Assembly (NCBI GenBank): GCA_024234395.1
Contig: JACKOH010000002.1
Span: 806,001-870,000, forward strand
DNA length: 64,000 nt
Reading direction: 5' to 3'
Origin: Pseudomonadales bacterium
Lineage (GTDB): Bacteria; Pseudomonadota; Gammaproteobacteria; Pseudomonadales; Pseudohongiellaceae
The notes below the pieces were generated by a model that did not search any database, was not told the DNA's origin, and saw only the letters and a program-made list of their open reading frames with translations. Position numbers and translations under genes: made by a program. Positions within the stretch are counted from its first letter, which is position 1. Every line of letters starts with the position of its first letter. This document shows, one piece after another, positions 1 through 7,949 of the stretch.

Positions 1-555
1 TTGTCCATGGATCAGCTACTAACCGATCCGCAGGAGGCCGCTGATTTTGTCGATGCCACCGGGGTGGACGCCCTGGCCATCGCCGTAGGCACCAGCCATG
101 GAGCGTATAAATTCAGCCGTCCGCCCACGGGAGACATCCTGGCTATCAAACGCATCCGCGAGATCCACGAGAAAATCCCCAACACCCACCTGGTCATGCA
201 CGGTTCCTCTTCGGTGCCCCAGGAATGGCTGGCGGTGATCAACGAGTTTGGCGGTGAGATTCCTGAAACTTACGGAGTGCCGGTGGAGGAAATTCAGGAA
301 GGTATCAGGCATGGTGTGCGAAAGGTGAATATCGATACCGATCTGCGCCTGGCTTCAACCGGTGCGGTGCGCAGGTTCCTGGCAGAAAACCGATCCGAGT
401 TCGACCCCAGGAAATTTCTCACGCCAACGGTCGCGGCCATGAAATCAATCGTCAAGGCCCGACTGGAAGCGTTTGGAACCGCCGGTCAGGTCGCCAATAT
501 CGGGAAAATATACTCGCTTGAGGAAATGTCTCAGCGTTATATCGACGGCATCTGA
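1..555 (+). CDS. fba: Class II fructose-1,6-bisphosphate aldolase (3' part)
   Basis: This is the C-terminal 184 residues of a class II (zinc-dependent) aldolase, which interconverts fructose-1,6-bisphosphate with dihydroxyacetone phosphate and glyceraldehyde-3-phosphate in glycolysis/gluconeogenesis. The gene runs off the left edge; the family is about 350 residues, so roughly half is missing and the real start is not in the window. Visible family motifs are the AVGTSHGAYKF segment, LVMHGSSSVP, and the phosphate-binding KVNIDTDLRLA. The long form with the GVPVEEIQEGIRHGVRKVN stretch resembles the Calvin-cycle (CbbA) subtype more than E. coli FbaA. Nothing here shows carbon fixation, so I read it as the housekeeping aldolase. 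Confidence 0.95.
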   Translation: MSMDQLLTDPQEAADFVDATGVDALAIAVGTSHGAYKFSRPPTGDILAIKRIREIHEKIPNTHLVMHGSSSVPQEWLAVINEFGGEIPETYGVPVEEIQEGIRHGVRKVNIDTDLRLASTGAVRRFLAENRSEFDPRKFLTPTVAAMKSIVKARLEAFGTAGQVANIGKIYSLEEMSQRYIDGI

Positions 556-595
556 TCTGGGTCCACTGACACCGGAGCGGGAATAACTGGTATCC

Positions 596-1561
596 ATGAG
601 CTTTAACCTCGAACAGGCCCGGCAGCTTCGCGATCAGCTGCCGGTCATGGATTTCCGGACTCCGGTGTCCGATGATCCGCTTACCTCGGCCTACCTGTCT
701 CACTATGGTCTGAACCGGCTTCATTCTCCCTGGCCGATCAGTCACAGTCTTGGCTATTGCCCCGGCCACCCCGGTCGGGTGGCCTGTCATTACTTCATGG
801 TTCCGGAACCTGCCTGCGTTGGCCAGTTCGTGATAGTCCACGGATATTATGATCACGTGGGACTGTTTCGCCATCCTATCGAGTTCTGCCTGTCGCGGGG
901 CTACTCGGTGTTGGCCTTCGACCTGCCCGGACACGGGCTGTCAGATGGCGACCCGGCCAGTATCGGTTCCTTCGATGACTACAGCCGGGCATTGCTGAAC
1001 TGTCTTACCGGGGCCGAACAAAGCGGAATCGAAGGACCGTGGCAGGTATTGGCTCAGAGTACCGGGGCGGCGGCGCTGATAAACTGTTTTCTCAAACCTG
1101 CGGAGTTCCCGCTCGGTAATCTGCAGAACATAATCTTACTGGCGCCACTGCTGCGTCCCGTCGACTGGACCAGCGGGCTGATCAAGTTCTGGCTGTTACG
1201 CTGGTTTGTCAGGCGGGTAGGCAGGGATTTCGCCCGCAACAGTCACGATGAGGAATTCCTGCGATTTATTGCAGAAGACGATCCATTACAGGCACGCTAT
1301 CTGATGGTGGATTGGGTCCGGTCCCTGAAACAGTACCTGAATGACTTCGCCGCCGCTCCGGAAATTTCAGTCCCGCTGTCCATCATTCAGGGAACCGAGG
1401 ATACTACTGTCGACTGGCGTTACAATCTACCGCATCTGCGCAGCGGATTTCCGAATACGGAAACCTACCTGATCGAAGGTGCCAGACATCACCTGGCCAA
1501 TGAGTCCGCTGAATTTCGCGCGCAGCTTTTCACAATTGTTGCAGGTATTCTGGACAGCTGA
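596..1561 (+). CDS. Alpha/beta hydrolase, lysophospholipase/monoacylglycerol-lipase-like
   Basis: A 321-residue cytoplasmic alpha/beta hydrolase with no signal peptide. The oxyanion-hole segment IVHGYYDH is followed by AFDLPGHGLSDG, typical of the Hydrolase_4 (monoacylglycerol lipase) group. The nucleophile elbow is AQSTGAA with Ser155, so the usual first Gly of GxSxG is Ala. The acid is probably in GTEDTTVDW and the catalytic His in GARHHLAN near the C terminus. It follows the aldolase by 40 bp and may be cotranscribed, though the products have no obvious link. The substrate cannot be inferred beyond an ester, probably lipid-like. Confidence 0.85.
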   Translation: MSFNLEQARQLRDQLPVMDFRTPVSDDPLTSAYLSHYGLNRLHSPWPISHSLGYCPGHPGRVACHYFMVPEPACVGQFVIVHGYYDHVGLFRHPIEFCLSRGYSVLAFDLPGHGLSDGDPASIGSFDDYSRALLNCLTGAEQSGIEGPWQVLAQSTGAAALINCFLKPAEFPLGNLQNIILLAPLLRPVDWTSGLIKFWLLRWFVRRVGRDFARNSHDEEFLRFIAEDDPLQARYLMVDWVRSLKQYLNDFAAAPEISVPLSIIQGTEDTTVDWRYNLPHLRSGFPNTETYLIEGARHHLANESAEFRAQLFTIVAGILDS

Positions 1562-1746
1562 TTGCGTCCGGCGTTGGCGGCGGTATGGGAAAGCCCATTC
1601 AATAACCCCTGATTGAACAGGGTTAAGTTCCGCACTACTGAAAAACCACGAACTGATCAGATGAAATGGACACCGCCCTCCCCAAATCGGCATCAAAGTG
1701 CCATAGTTGAAGCGTTACCCATCAACTAACAGAGAGGACGGTATCC

Positions 1747-2787
1747 ATGGACAAGATTAGCGTGATTGGTTTGGATTTGGCAAAGAATGTGTTTCAGGTA
1801 CATGCGATTAGTGAGAATGGTAAGACCGTGCTGCGCAAGCGACTCTCTCGAAGCCAGGTGCGGAAGTTTTTCGCGAAGCTCCCACCCTGCCTTATTGGCA
1901 TGGAGGCGTGTGGCGGCTGTCATTACTGGAACAGGACGTTGAGCGGGTTAGGTCACCAGGTAGGAATGATGGCTCCGGCCTTTGTGAAACCGTACCTGAA
2001 ATCGAATAAGAATGACCGCAACGATGCTGAGGCGATCTGTGAAGCGGTACAACGGCCCTCGATGCGGTTCGTGCCCCTTAAAAGTCCAGAACAACAGGCC
2101 GTCTTGCATCTGCACCACGCTCGGCAGCAACTGGTCAGTCAGCGCGTTGCCCTGAGTAACCATCTCCGTGCGGTCTTGGCGGAGTTTGGCATTTGTCTTC
2201 CACAAGGCACGAACAGTATCTCGCAGCGGTTGGCTGGCATCTTGGAAGATGGGGAGAATGAGCTGCCGATGCTCACCAGGTATCTGCTGGCAGAGCTTAA
2301 GGCAGAACATGATCAGTTGATAGATCGAGTAAAGCGCCTGGAGAGGCAGCTGAAGAGTTGGCACGAGAACAATGAGCGGAGTCAGCGGCTGGAGACTATT
2401 CCTGGCATTGGCTTGCTCACTGCCTCTGCGCTCGCGGCGACTGTTGCCGATGGGGAGGGGTTTGGTAATGGACGGCAGCTTGCTGCGTATCTGGGGTTGG
2501 TTCCTCGGCAGGCTTCATCTGGTGGCAAAGAGCGCTTGCTGGGGATCAGTAAGCGAGGTGATGGCTATTTGCGCAGTCTTTTGATCCATGGCGCCAGGGC
2601 GGTGATCCACCATGTGCGACGACGCCTGAAGAAGGGTTTACCAGGTGGCAATCCGTGGGTAGAACAGTTGCTGCAACGCTGCCATGTCAACGAGGTCGCT
2701 GTGGCGTTAGCCAATAAGATGGCGAGAATCGCCTGGGTATTGTTAACCAGGCAGGAAACCTATCGGTTAAGTCGGGGTAGTGCGTGA
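1747..2787 (+). CDS. IS110/IS1111 family DEDD transposase
   Basis: A 346-residue, apparently intact transposase (recombinase) that excises and inserts its IS through an RNA-guided mechanism known for the family. The N-terminal RuvC-like domain shows the DEDD residues D10 (GLDLAKN), E53 (GMEACGG), D90 and D93 (KNDRNDAEAI). A helical region around residues 180-210 leads to the C-terminal Transposase_20 domain with ETIPGIG and the QASSGGK segment, which holds the conserved serine. No frameshift or premature stop is seen, so the element may be active. The start follows AGAGAGGACGGTATCC. Confidence 0.95.
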   Translation: MDKISVIGLDLAKNVFQVHAISENGKTVLRKRLSRSQVRKFFAKLPPCLIGMEACGGCHYWNRTLSGLGHQVGMMAPAFVKPYLKSNKNDRNDAEAICEAVQRPSMRFVPLKSPEQQAVLHLHHARQQLVSQRVALSNHLRAVLAEFGICLPQGTNSISQRLAGILEDGENELPMLTRYLLAELKAEHDQLIDRVKRLERQLKSWHENNERSQRLETIPGIGLLTASALAATVADGEGFGNGRQLAAYLGLVPRQASSGGKERLLGISKRGDGYLRSLLIHGARAVIHHVRRRLKKGLPGGNPWVEQLLQRCHVNEVAVALANKMARIAWVLLTRQETYRLSRGSA

Positions 2788-3036
2788 ACACAGGTCTGAA
2801 ATGCCCCTGAAATAACGAGTAACGGAGGTCATCCAACGATTGCATAAGTGAAGCTATGACGAAACAGGTCAGACCGCGACGGGTCAAACCCGAGGAACCT
2901 CTTGAGGTGATAACCTCTTTGATCAGATAGGGCCCCGTCGGCGAAGTTCATAGAGGCCAGGAGCAAAGATCCATAAACAGGCCGGATGTAAGACTGCAAT
3001 CGACCACTATTCGTCAATGGAATTCACTTGGCAAAC
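2788..3036 (+). ncRNA. Putative bridge RNA (seekRNA) region of the IS
   Basis: This non-coding stretch lies between the transposase stop and the right inverted repeat. In IS1111-group elements the guide RNA that pairs with target and donor DNA is encoded at the 3' non-coding end, so this is where it should be. Short complementary stretches around 2890-2935 (GAGGAACCTCTTGAGGTG, then GATAACCTCTTTGATC) suggest stem-loops. I could not fold it or define its ends, and the guide loops are not assigned. Confidence 0.4.
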
Positions 3037-3057
3037 GGGCGGTGTCCATGTAAGAGG

Positions 3058-3139
3058 TACCTTACGGCGTAAATGAGCATTTTGAGCCAGGTTTTAACGC
3101 CGTATTGTCCCAGCTGAGAGTTTTTCAACAGGCTGTTAG
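3058..3139 (-). repeat. MITE-like repeat, copy 1, truncated
   Basis: Read on the minus strand, this runs CTAACAGCCTGTTGAAAAAC, then a CTCAGCTGGGACAATACGG block and GGCTCAAAATGCTCATTTACG. It matches the first half of the three full copies at 7.6, 9.2 and 23.5 kb. The second half, including the other terminal repeat, is missing and the break coincides with the right end of the IS110-type element. Confidence 0.75.
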
Positions 3140-3274
3140 TTGTAGATATAATTCCGGGTTCCCTAAGTTTGTCATCTTGTTACAAACACAGCCCCCGTCG
3201 AATTTATCCGTTACAATAGCGATCAAATCCCGAGCTTCGGCTACCCGTTAAATCATTCATTCAGGTGACTCATT

Positions 3275-5458
3275 ATGGTGCGCCTTCCGCGCTGCTTTGT
3301 TTACCATTCTTGTGCTGCAGCAGTACTGCTGGCGATAGCGGGAATCGCCCCTTCCTCTGTCGGCCAGGAAGCCAGCGGCGATGACTCCACAATAGTTTAT
3401 CCGGCCGAGTACTTTGCCGAGTACGCCCCCATTACCGCGCAGGACATGTTGGATCGGATTCCCGGGCAGGGACAGGCTTCCGGATCGCCTGGCGGCGGAC
3501 GTGGCGGGCCGCCGGGTGGTGGCAATCCTTCCTCTGGCGGGCGGGGACTCGGCGCCGGCGGCGGCAACGAACTGCTGGTCAATGGTAAAAGAACGGCCGG
3601 CAAGAGCAACCAGACCAGCGATCTGCTGCGGCGCATTTCCGCCAGCCAGGTCCGGGAAATTCAGATAATCCGGGGGACTTCCGGGGACCTCGACGTGCGG
3701 GGCAGCAGTCAGGTGGTGAATATCGTGCTGTTCGAGGAGCTGCCGACCAACACGATTGCCTATCAGGCATCGCTGGACCACTATAAGGATAATGCGTTGA
3801 AACCCGGGGGCCGACTGTCGCTGAGCGGACAGAATGGTCCCATAACCTACCAGCTCAGCGGGTCGGCCGAGTATCGCTATAATCCGGCAGTTACCAAGGA
3901 GAAGAGCATTCTGGGTAACCTGGCGCCCAATGACCTGGTGCGGGAAGAGCGCACCAGTGACTTTTACCGGCGTGAAATCAGCGCCAACCTGGCCTATGAA
4001 CTTAATGATCGCAGCAGCGTGCGGGTAAACGCTTTATACGGTAAAAATGATAATCCCACAGATGTCATGCGCTATACCACCGACCTGACCACCACGCCCA
4101 ATGGCTTTACTATCGAGAGTGAAGAGCGTCCCAATAACGAAGACAATTGGGAAATCGGCGGTGACTACGAACTGGATTTCGCCAACGGCAGTCGCTTTAA
4201 AATCCTGGCCATCGCCAATGAGAGCGACAGCCTGTCCAAACGTGTACGATACCTGTGGCAGGACGATTTCAGTCAACAGAAAAATCTTTTCCTCAGCACC
4301 GATGCGGTCACCCAGGAACGTATTGTCCGCAGCTCCTTCACTTTCGATCTGTTCGAAAATCAGAGTGTCGAGTTCGGGCTGGAACGGGCCCAGACTATCC
4401 TGGATTCGAAACTGTCGCTCGGGCTGTTGACCTCGGGTACTCCATCGGATTCAGTGGGTGGACTGGTGCCACAGAGAGTCAGCAATGCCAATTCCACGGT
4501 GGAAGAAATTCGCTATGAACCGTTCCTGATCCACAACTGGACCATCAATCCACGTATGACACTGGAAAGCACTCTGTTATACGAGGTTTCGGAAATCACC
4601 CAGACTGGCGATGTGCACAACCAGCGGGACTTTGATTTTATCAAACCCAAACTGGATTTCCGGTTCGATGTGACACCGACCTGGCAATTGCGGGGTACCG
4701 TGGAGAAGGTAGTCGATCAGCTCAGTTTTTCCGATTTTGTGGCGTCCAACGACGAGCAGGACAACGATGCCAACACCATGGCCGGTAATGCTCAGTTGCG
4801 CCAGCAGTGGAGCTGGCGCTACACCTTCAACAGCGAGTACCGGTTACCAAACGATGTCGGTGTGCTCAATGCGGAATTCTTCTACTTCGATCAGCGTGAC
4901 GTAATCGAAAGGATGGATGCCTCTCCCAATGAAAACACCCTGGTTTCGGTTAACGGCAATATCGGCAATGGCTGGGAATATGGCACCAACCTCAGTGCCA
5001 GTATGCGTATGGCCATGATCGGTCTGCCGAACGTCCTGTTCACTTACACTCTCAATCTGCAGGACTCCGAAATCACCGATCCCTTCCTGGGCATCAAACG
5101 AAGATTCCAGAATTACCAGCGTGGCCGCAATACCTATGTTTTCCGCCAGGACCTGCCGGAGTGGCGGATGAACTGGGGAATGCAGATCTTCGACAGGATC
5201 GATAACGGTATGTCACGTTACGATATCGATGACAAGGAGACCTACAACGGCGATCCGCGGGTCAACCTGTTCGTGGAATACGTTTCCAACATGGGTATCA
5301 CCTACCGTTTCGATGGCGGTGCGCTTACCGATGGCGCTCAATGTCGAGACCGTTTCCGTTATGTGGGACATATCCGCGACAACATACTGGAGGAACTGGA
5401 GCATCAGTGCACCCGCACCGGGTCAACTGCCACTCTGAGAATCAGCGGTACCTTCTAG
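3275..5458 (+). CDS. TonB-dependent receptor-like outer-membrane protein
   Basis: A 727-residue exported protein ending in ISGTF, the terminal Phe usual for outer-membrane barrels. A signal peptide covers about residues 1-31. The plug domain follows: PITAQDMLDRIPG, then LLVNGKRT and the plug-closing VREIQIIRGTSGDLDVRGSS. Between the two plug strands lies a Gly/Pro/Ser-rich stretch (residues 64-97) where an ordinary receptor has a short loop. The rest is beta-barrel strands with alternating aromatic residues. No TonB box can be assigned confidently and no substrate is indicated. The start is preceded by AGGTGA. It appears monocistronic. Confidence 0.8.
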   Translation: MVRLPRCFVYHSCAAAVLLAIAGIAPSSVGQEASGDDSTIVYPAEYFAEYAPITAQDMLDRIPGQGQASGSPGGGRGGPPGGGNPSSGGRGLGAGGGNELLVNGKRTAGKSNQTSDLLRRISASQVREIQIIRGTSGDLDVRGSSQVVNIVLFEELPTNTIAYQASLDHYKDNALKPGGRLSLSGQNGPITYQLSGSAEYRYNPAVTKEKSILGNLAPNDLVREERTSDFYRREISANLAYELNDRSSVRVNALYGKNDNPTDVMRYTTDLTTTPNGFTIESEERPNNEDNWEIGGDYELDFANGSRFKILAIANESDSLSKRVRYLWQDDFSQQKNLFLSTDAVTQERIVRSSFTFDLFENQSVEFGLERAQTILDSKLSLGLLTSGTPSDSVGGLVPQRVSNANSTVEEIRYEPFLIHNWTINPRMTLESTLLYEVSEITQTGDVHNQRDFDFIKPKLDFRFDVTPTWQLRGTVEKVVDQLSFSDFVASNDEQDNDANTMAGNAQLRQQWSWRYTFNSEYRLPNDVGVLNAEFFYFDQRDVIERMDASPNENTLVSVNGNIGNGWEYGTNLSASMRMAMIGLPNVLFTYTLNLQDSEITDPFLGIKRRFQNYQRGRNTYVFRQDLPEWRMNWGMQIFDRIDNGMSRYDIDDKETYNGDPRVNLFVEYVSNMGITYRFDGGALTDGAQCRDRFRYVGHIRDNILEELEHQCTRTGSTATLRISGTF

Positions 5459-5559
5459 TGCGGGGAGCATCCAGAGTGGTACTTTCCCCTAGTATCAGCG
5501 CAGGAAGGTAAGGCGAGGCTGGACAGGGCAAATAGCGATAGGGGGTCCTCATTGAATAA

Positions 5560-6291
5560 TCAGGTATTGAGCCAGTGCAGTGCGGCATCTTTTTCGTCGC
5601 TGTCAAAACCTCTGACCTGTGCCTTGACAAAATGATCGCCGATGGCCGGCAGAATCCCGGCCACTGCCCCGTCGGCTACCAGAGCGACTTTCTGTACCTT
5701 GCGGTGATGGTCTCTGATAAATTCGATATGCGAAATCAGGCTGCCGAGGTCTTCCCAGCCGGGGAATTTTCTGGCCTGTATAAGCAGACCCTCGAGTGAA
5801 TTGCCCTGTTCCAGCCAGCGATCCACTGCCTCCGACAGACGATGGAAATCGTCGGAACTCAACGCTGCCGTGATCGTCACCCTGACGACTCCATGCGCCT
5901 TGTCCAGTGTGAATTCAAAATTCCCGCTGCCGACCTGCAGCCACTGCATGGCCTGGTCCAGTTCTGCATTGTCGTAGCCCCTGAAAGAGCAGGGGATGAG
6001 GGAACCGAAGAATCCCGCCAGGTTTCGAATCCAGCGTTCATCACTGACCACCGCAATCCGTGAAAAAGAATGGGTATAGTGCAGTCCGACTTTGAAATCC
6101 TCCCAGGCCGCACCGGCGGAGAATTTTTCGAAAGCGGGGCCAAAGTAGAAAAGGAAGTTGATTTTCTGACCCTGCTCCCTGGCCGTTCTGATCGCCGGCA
6201 GGATAACCTTGCTATAGTCATCCCGGGTAACCACGCCAAGCGCTGAGAAAGCGATGATATCGTCTTGTGGAGTCTGTATTTTTTCCAACAT
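5560..6291 (-). CDS. Tandem SpoIIAA-like (STAS-fold) domain protein
   Basis: A 243-residue cytoplasmic protein made of two consecutive SpoIIAA-like (DUF3478-type) domains, about residues 5-120 and 127-243. Both share the pattern of a strand, a helix with RDDYSKVI or SDDFHRLSEAVDRW, a hydrophobic strand (INFLFYFG, LEGLLIQAR), a helix, and RIAVVSDERW or KVALVADGA. Each half ends with a GYDNAELDQAMQWLQ or GFDSDEKDAALHWLN helix. Single-domain members are about 120 residues, so this is an internal duplication or fusion. The function is unknown; STAS-like folds often act in regulation or lipid binding. It lies 76 bp downstream of the CBS gene on the same strand, probably in one operon. Confidence 0.75.
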   Translation of the reverse strand: MLEKIQTPQDDIIAFSALGVVTRDDYSKVILPAIRTAREQGQKINFLFYFGPAFEKFSAGAAWEDFKVGLHYTHSFSRIAVVSDERWIRNLAGFFGSLIPCSFRGYDNAELDQAMQWLQVGSGNFEFTLDKAHGVVRVTITAALSSDDFHRLSEAVDRWLEQGNSLEGLLIQARKFPGWEDLGSLISHIEFIRDHHRKVQKVALVADGAVAGILPAIGDHFVKAQVRGFDSDEKDAALHWLNT

Positions 6292-6367
6292 GACTGGTTC
6301 CTCTGGTCAGGCCGCGCCAGGTGACAGCAAGCCTGCTGAAACTGATTCAGTCCGGACTGAGGGAACC

Positions 6368-6799
6368 TCAGGCCGCCTTACTGGTGATGGCTTCGGCAGT
6401 CGAGGCGGCAAGCTTTGTTTCACCGTGCCGAAGAATGTCGCCCAGTGAAATTACTCCACACAATTTTTTGCTGTCCGGATTGTCGAGCACGATAAGGCGG
6501 TACACTCCCTGCTCGCGCATACTTCCGGAAGCCATCTCCAGGTCGTCGTCGGCGAAGCAGTAAAGTACCCGGTCGGTAACCAGATCACCGATCTGGCTGG
6601 TCCTGGGATCCAGGCCTTCGGCTGTCGCCCGGATAACCAGATCCCGATCCGTGACAACTCCGATCAACTTCTCTGCCTTGCCATCATCGACTGCCAGAAA
6701 TCCGCAACCCAGCTCGCGCATCCTCACTGCGGCTTCCTGAAGCGTAGTTTCCGGCGCCAGAAATTCCACTTTTTCGGTCATTACTTCTCTGATTTTCAT
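6368..6799 (-). CDS. CBS-domain pair protein
   Basis: A 143-residue stand-alone Bateman module. The first CBS domain (about 7-60) shows MTEKVEFLAPETTLQEAAVRM and ends in GVVTDRDLVIR. The second (about 73-130) ends in GVISLGDILRHGE. Such proteins bind adenine nucleotides and modulate partners. There is no catalytic domain. It is followed by the SpoIIAA-like gene, which may be its partner. A typical start with TAGGAGTT upstream (minus strand) is present. Confidence 0.9.
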   Translation of the reverse strand: MKIREVMTEKVEFLAPETTLQEAAVRMRELGCGFLAVDDGKAEKLIGVVTDRDLVIRATAEGLDPRTSQIGDLVTDRVLYCFADDDLEMASGSMREQGVYRLIVLDNPDSKKLCGVISLGDILRHGETKLAASTAEAITSKAA

Positions 6800-7277
6800 A
6801 ACTAACTCCTAACAATATTCCGTCATACGTCACGGATACATCGGATTGTCTCTATCCGGCCACAGCCAACTCTGGCCCGGGCGTACCCGCACTTCAGTAC
6901 CATGAATCTCCCGTCTGCCGGGCGTCCTGTTAAGCAGATACTTTCTACCACCATAAAACCGATTTCTGCAGGATTCAACCGGGTCATGTCGCACAGAAAG
7001 AATGGTGAAAGAATGGTGAGAGAGTGTTGAAAGGGCGGAAAAAGTGCCTTTGCATCCGCGGTTGCAAATTCTGATGAACTATCTGCAGGCTCTTGCGTTG
7101 TCTCCGGCAGGGTGATTAATTGAGATATTCCTAACAGGCTGCTAAGCGGAGGGATTCTTATCCGAGACTCACTGAGTTAAGGGAGACTCCCCGGCAGGCT
7201 TCCAGTCGTCAGTCAGGCGAACCGGCCTTTTTGATGTGGACCTGCCAACTTAGAGGTCTTAACAGAGAGGGACTACC
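6800..7277. other. Intergenic region upstream of the HiPIP gene
   Basis: 478 bp with no convincing gene. It holds a short direct repeat, GAAAGAATGGTG twice at about 6999-7020, and a CTAACAGGCTGCTAAG sequence at about 7132 that resembles one end of the MITE-like family but lacks the rest of the element. It must carry the divergent promoters of the CBS and HiPIP genes, which I cannot place. Confidence 0.5.
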
Positions 7278-7628
7278 ATGACAAAGAGTAAATCACCTAC
7301 CGGGCGGCGCCTGGCCCTGATAAAGCTGGGAATACTGGGTACACTCAGTTCATTTCCCGGGACAACGATAATCGCCAGTACCACCCGGCAGGACGGGGGT
7401 AACGACGATCTTCCGCATTTGCGTGAAGACGATCAGCGGGCCAGGGCCCTTGCCTACACTGATGATGCGGAGACAGCCAGTGCCCGCAGCGACGACAGCG
7501 CGTATTGCCATAACTGTCGGTTCTATGCCGGAGATGGAGCGGGGCAATGGGCTGCATGCAGCCTGTTTCCGGGACAGGCAGTAAACGTTGATGGATGGTG
7601 CAAGAGCTGGGTGGCAAAAACTGGATAG
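7278..7628 (+). CDS. High-potential iron-sulfur protein (HiPIP)
   Basis: A 116-residue precursor of a periplasmic [4Fe-4S] electron carrier. The four cluster cysteines are Cys77 and Cys80 (YCHNC), Cys94 (WAACSLFPG) and Cys108 (DGWCKSW), in the family spacing. The N terminus GRRLALIKLGILGTL resembles a Tat signal, the usual export route for HiPIPs. HiPIPs carry electrons from the bc1 complex to oxidases or reaction centres; with no photosynthesis genes here, a respiratory role is more likely. A good ribosome site, GAGAGGGA, precedes the ATG. The TAG stop coincides with the edge of the MITE-like repeat. Confidence 0.92.
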   Translation: MTKSKSPTGRRLALIKLGILGTLSSFPGTTIIASTTRQDGGNDDLPHLREDDQRARALAYTDDAETASARSDDSAYCHNCRFYAGDGAGQWAACSLFPGQAVNVDGWCKSWVAKTG

Positions 7629-7771
7629 CAGCCTGTTGAAAAACTCTCAGCTGGCACAATACGGCGTTAAGATCTGGCTCAAAATGCTCAATCAGGGCGT
7701 GCAAACTGCGCTTCTTCGCCAGATTCTGCCTTGTCTTGCGCTCGCCTGAGGGTTCTTCAACAGGCAGTTAG
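7627..7771 (+). repeat. MITE-like repeat, copy 2
   Basis: About 145 bp with imperfect terminal inverted repeats: GCAGCCTGTTGAAAAACTCT at the left and TGAGGGTTCTTCAACAGGC at the right. The internal core includes CAGCTGGCACAATACGGCG, TCTGGCTCAAAATGCTCA and CGCCAGATTCTGCC. There is no coding capacity. The left tip overlaps the HiPIP stop codon. Confidence 0.8.
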
Positions 7772-7949
7772 AGTTTAAACATCCGGTTAGTTTTTTAACT
7801 GGCCGGTTCTCTGACACAGTACCTTTCGCGCGCCACTGTTCCTGCTCCGAAAGCAAGCGCTTTTCAGCTTCGGTCACCCGGGCCGGCGGCGTCGGTTTCG
7901 CAGCTGGTCCGGTCAGAGTATAATCAGCGCTCCATACTGCCGGTTTCCC

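Larger units (their letters stand above)
1666..3049 (+). mobile_element. IS110 family, IS1111-group insertion sequence
   Basis: The element is delimited by a perfect 13-bp inverted repeat: ATGGACACCGCCC at 1666-1678 and its reverse complement at 3037-3049. Between them lie about 70 bp of 5' non-coding DNA, one DEDD transposase gene, and about 250 bp of 3' non-coding DNA. Subterminal inverted repeats and a long 3' non-coding end are the hallmarks of the IS1111 group, whereas IS110-group elements have no such repeats. The true tips probably lie a few bases outside the repeats. No target duplication is visible, as expected for this family. The right end abuts a truncated MITE-like repeat. Confidence 0.88.

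Noticed and set aside
1601..1625. Possible terminator after the alpha/beta hydrolase (AACCCCTG / CAGGGTT)
   Set aside because: The stem is bulged and no T run follows, so I did not list it.
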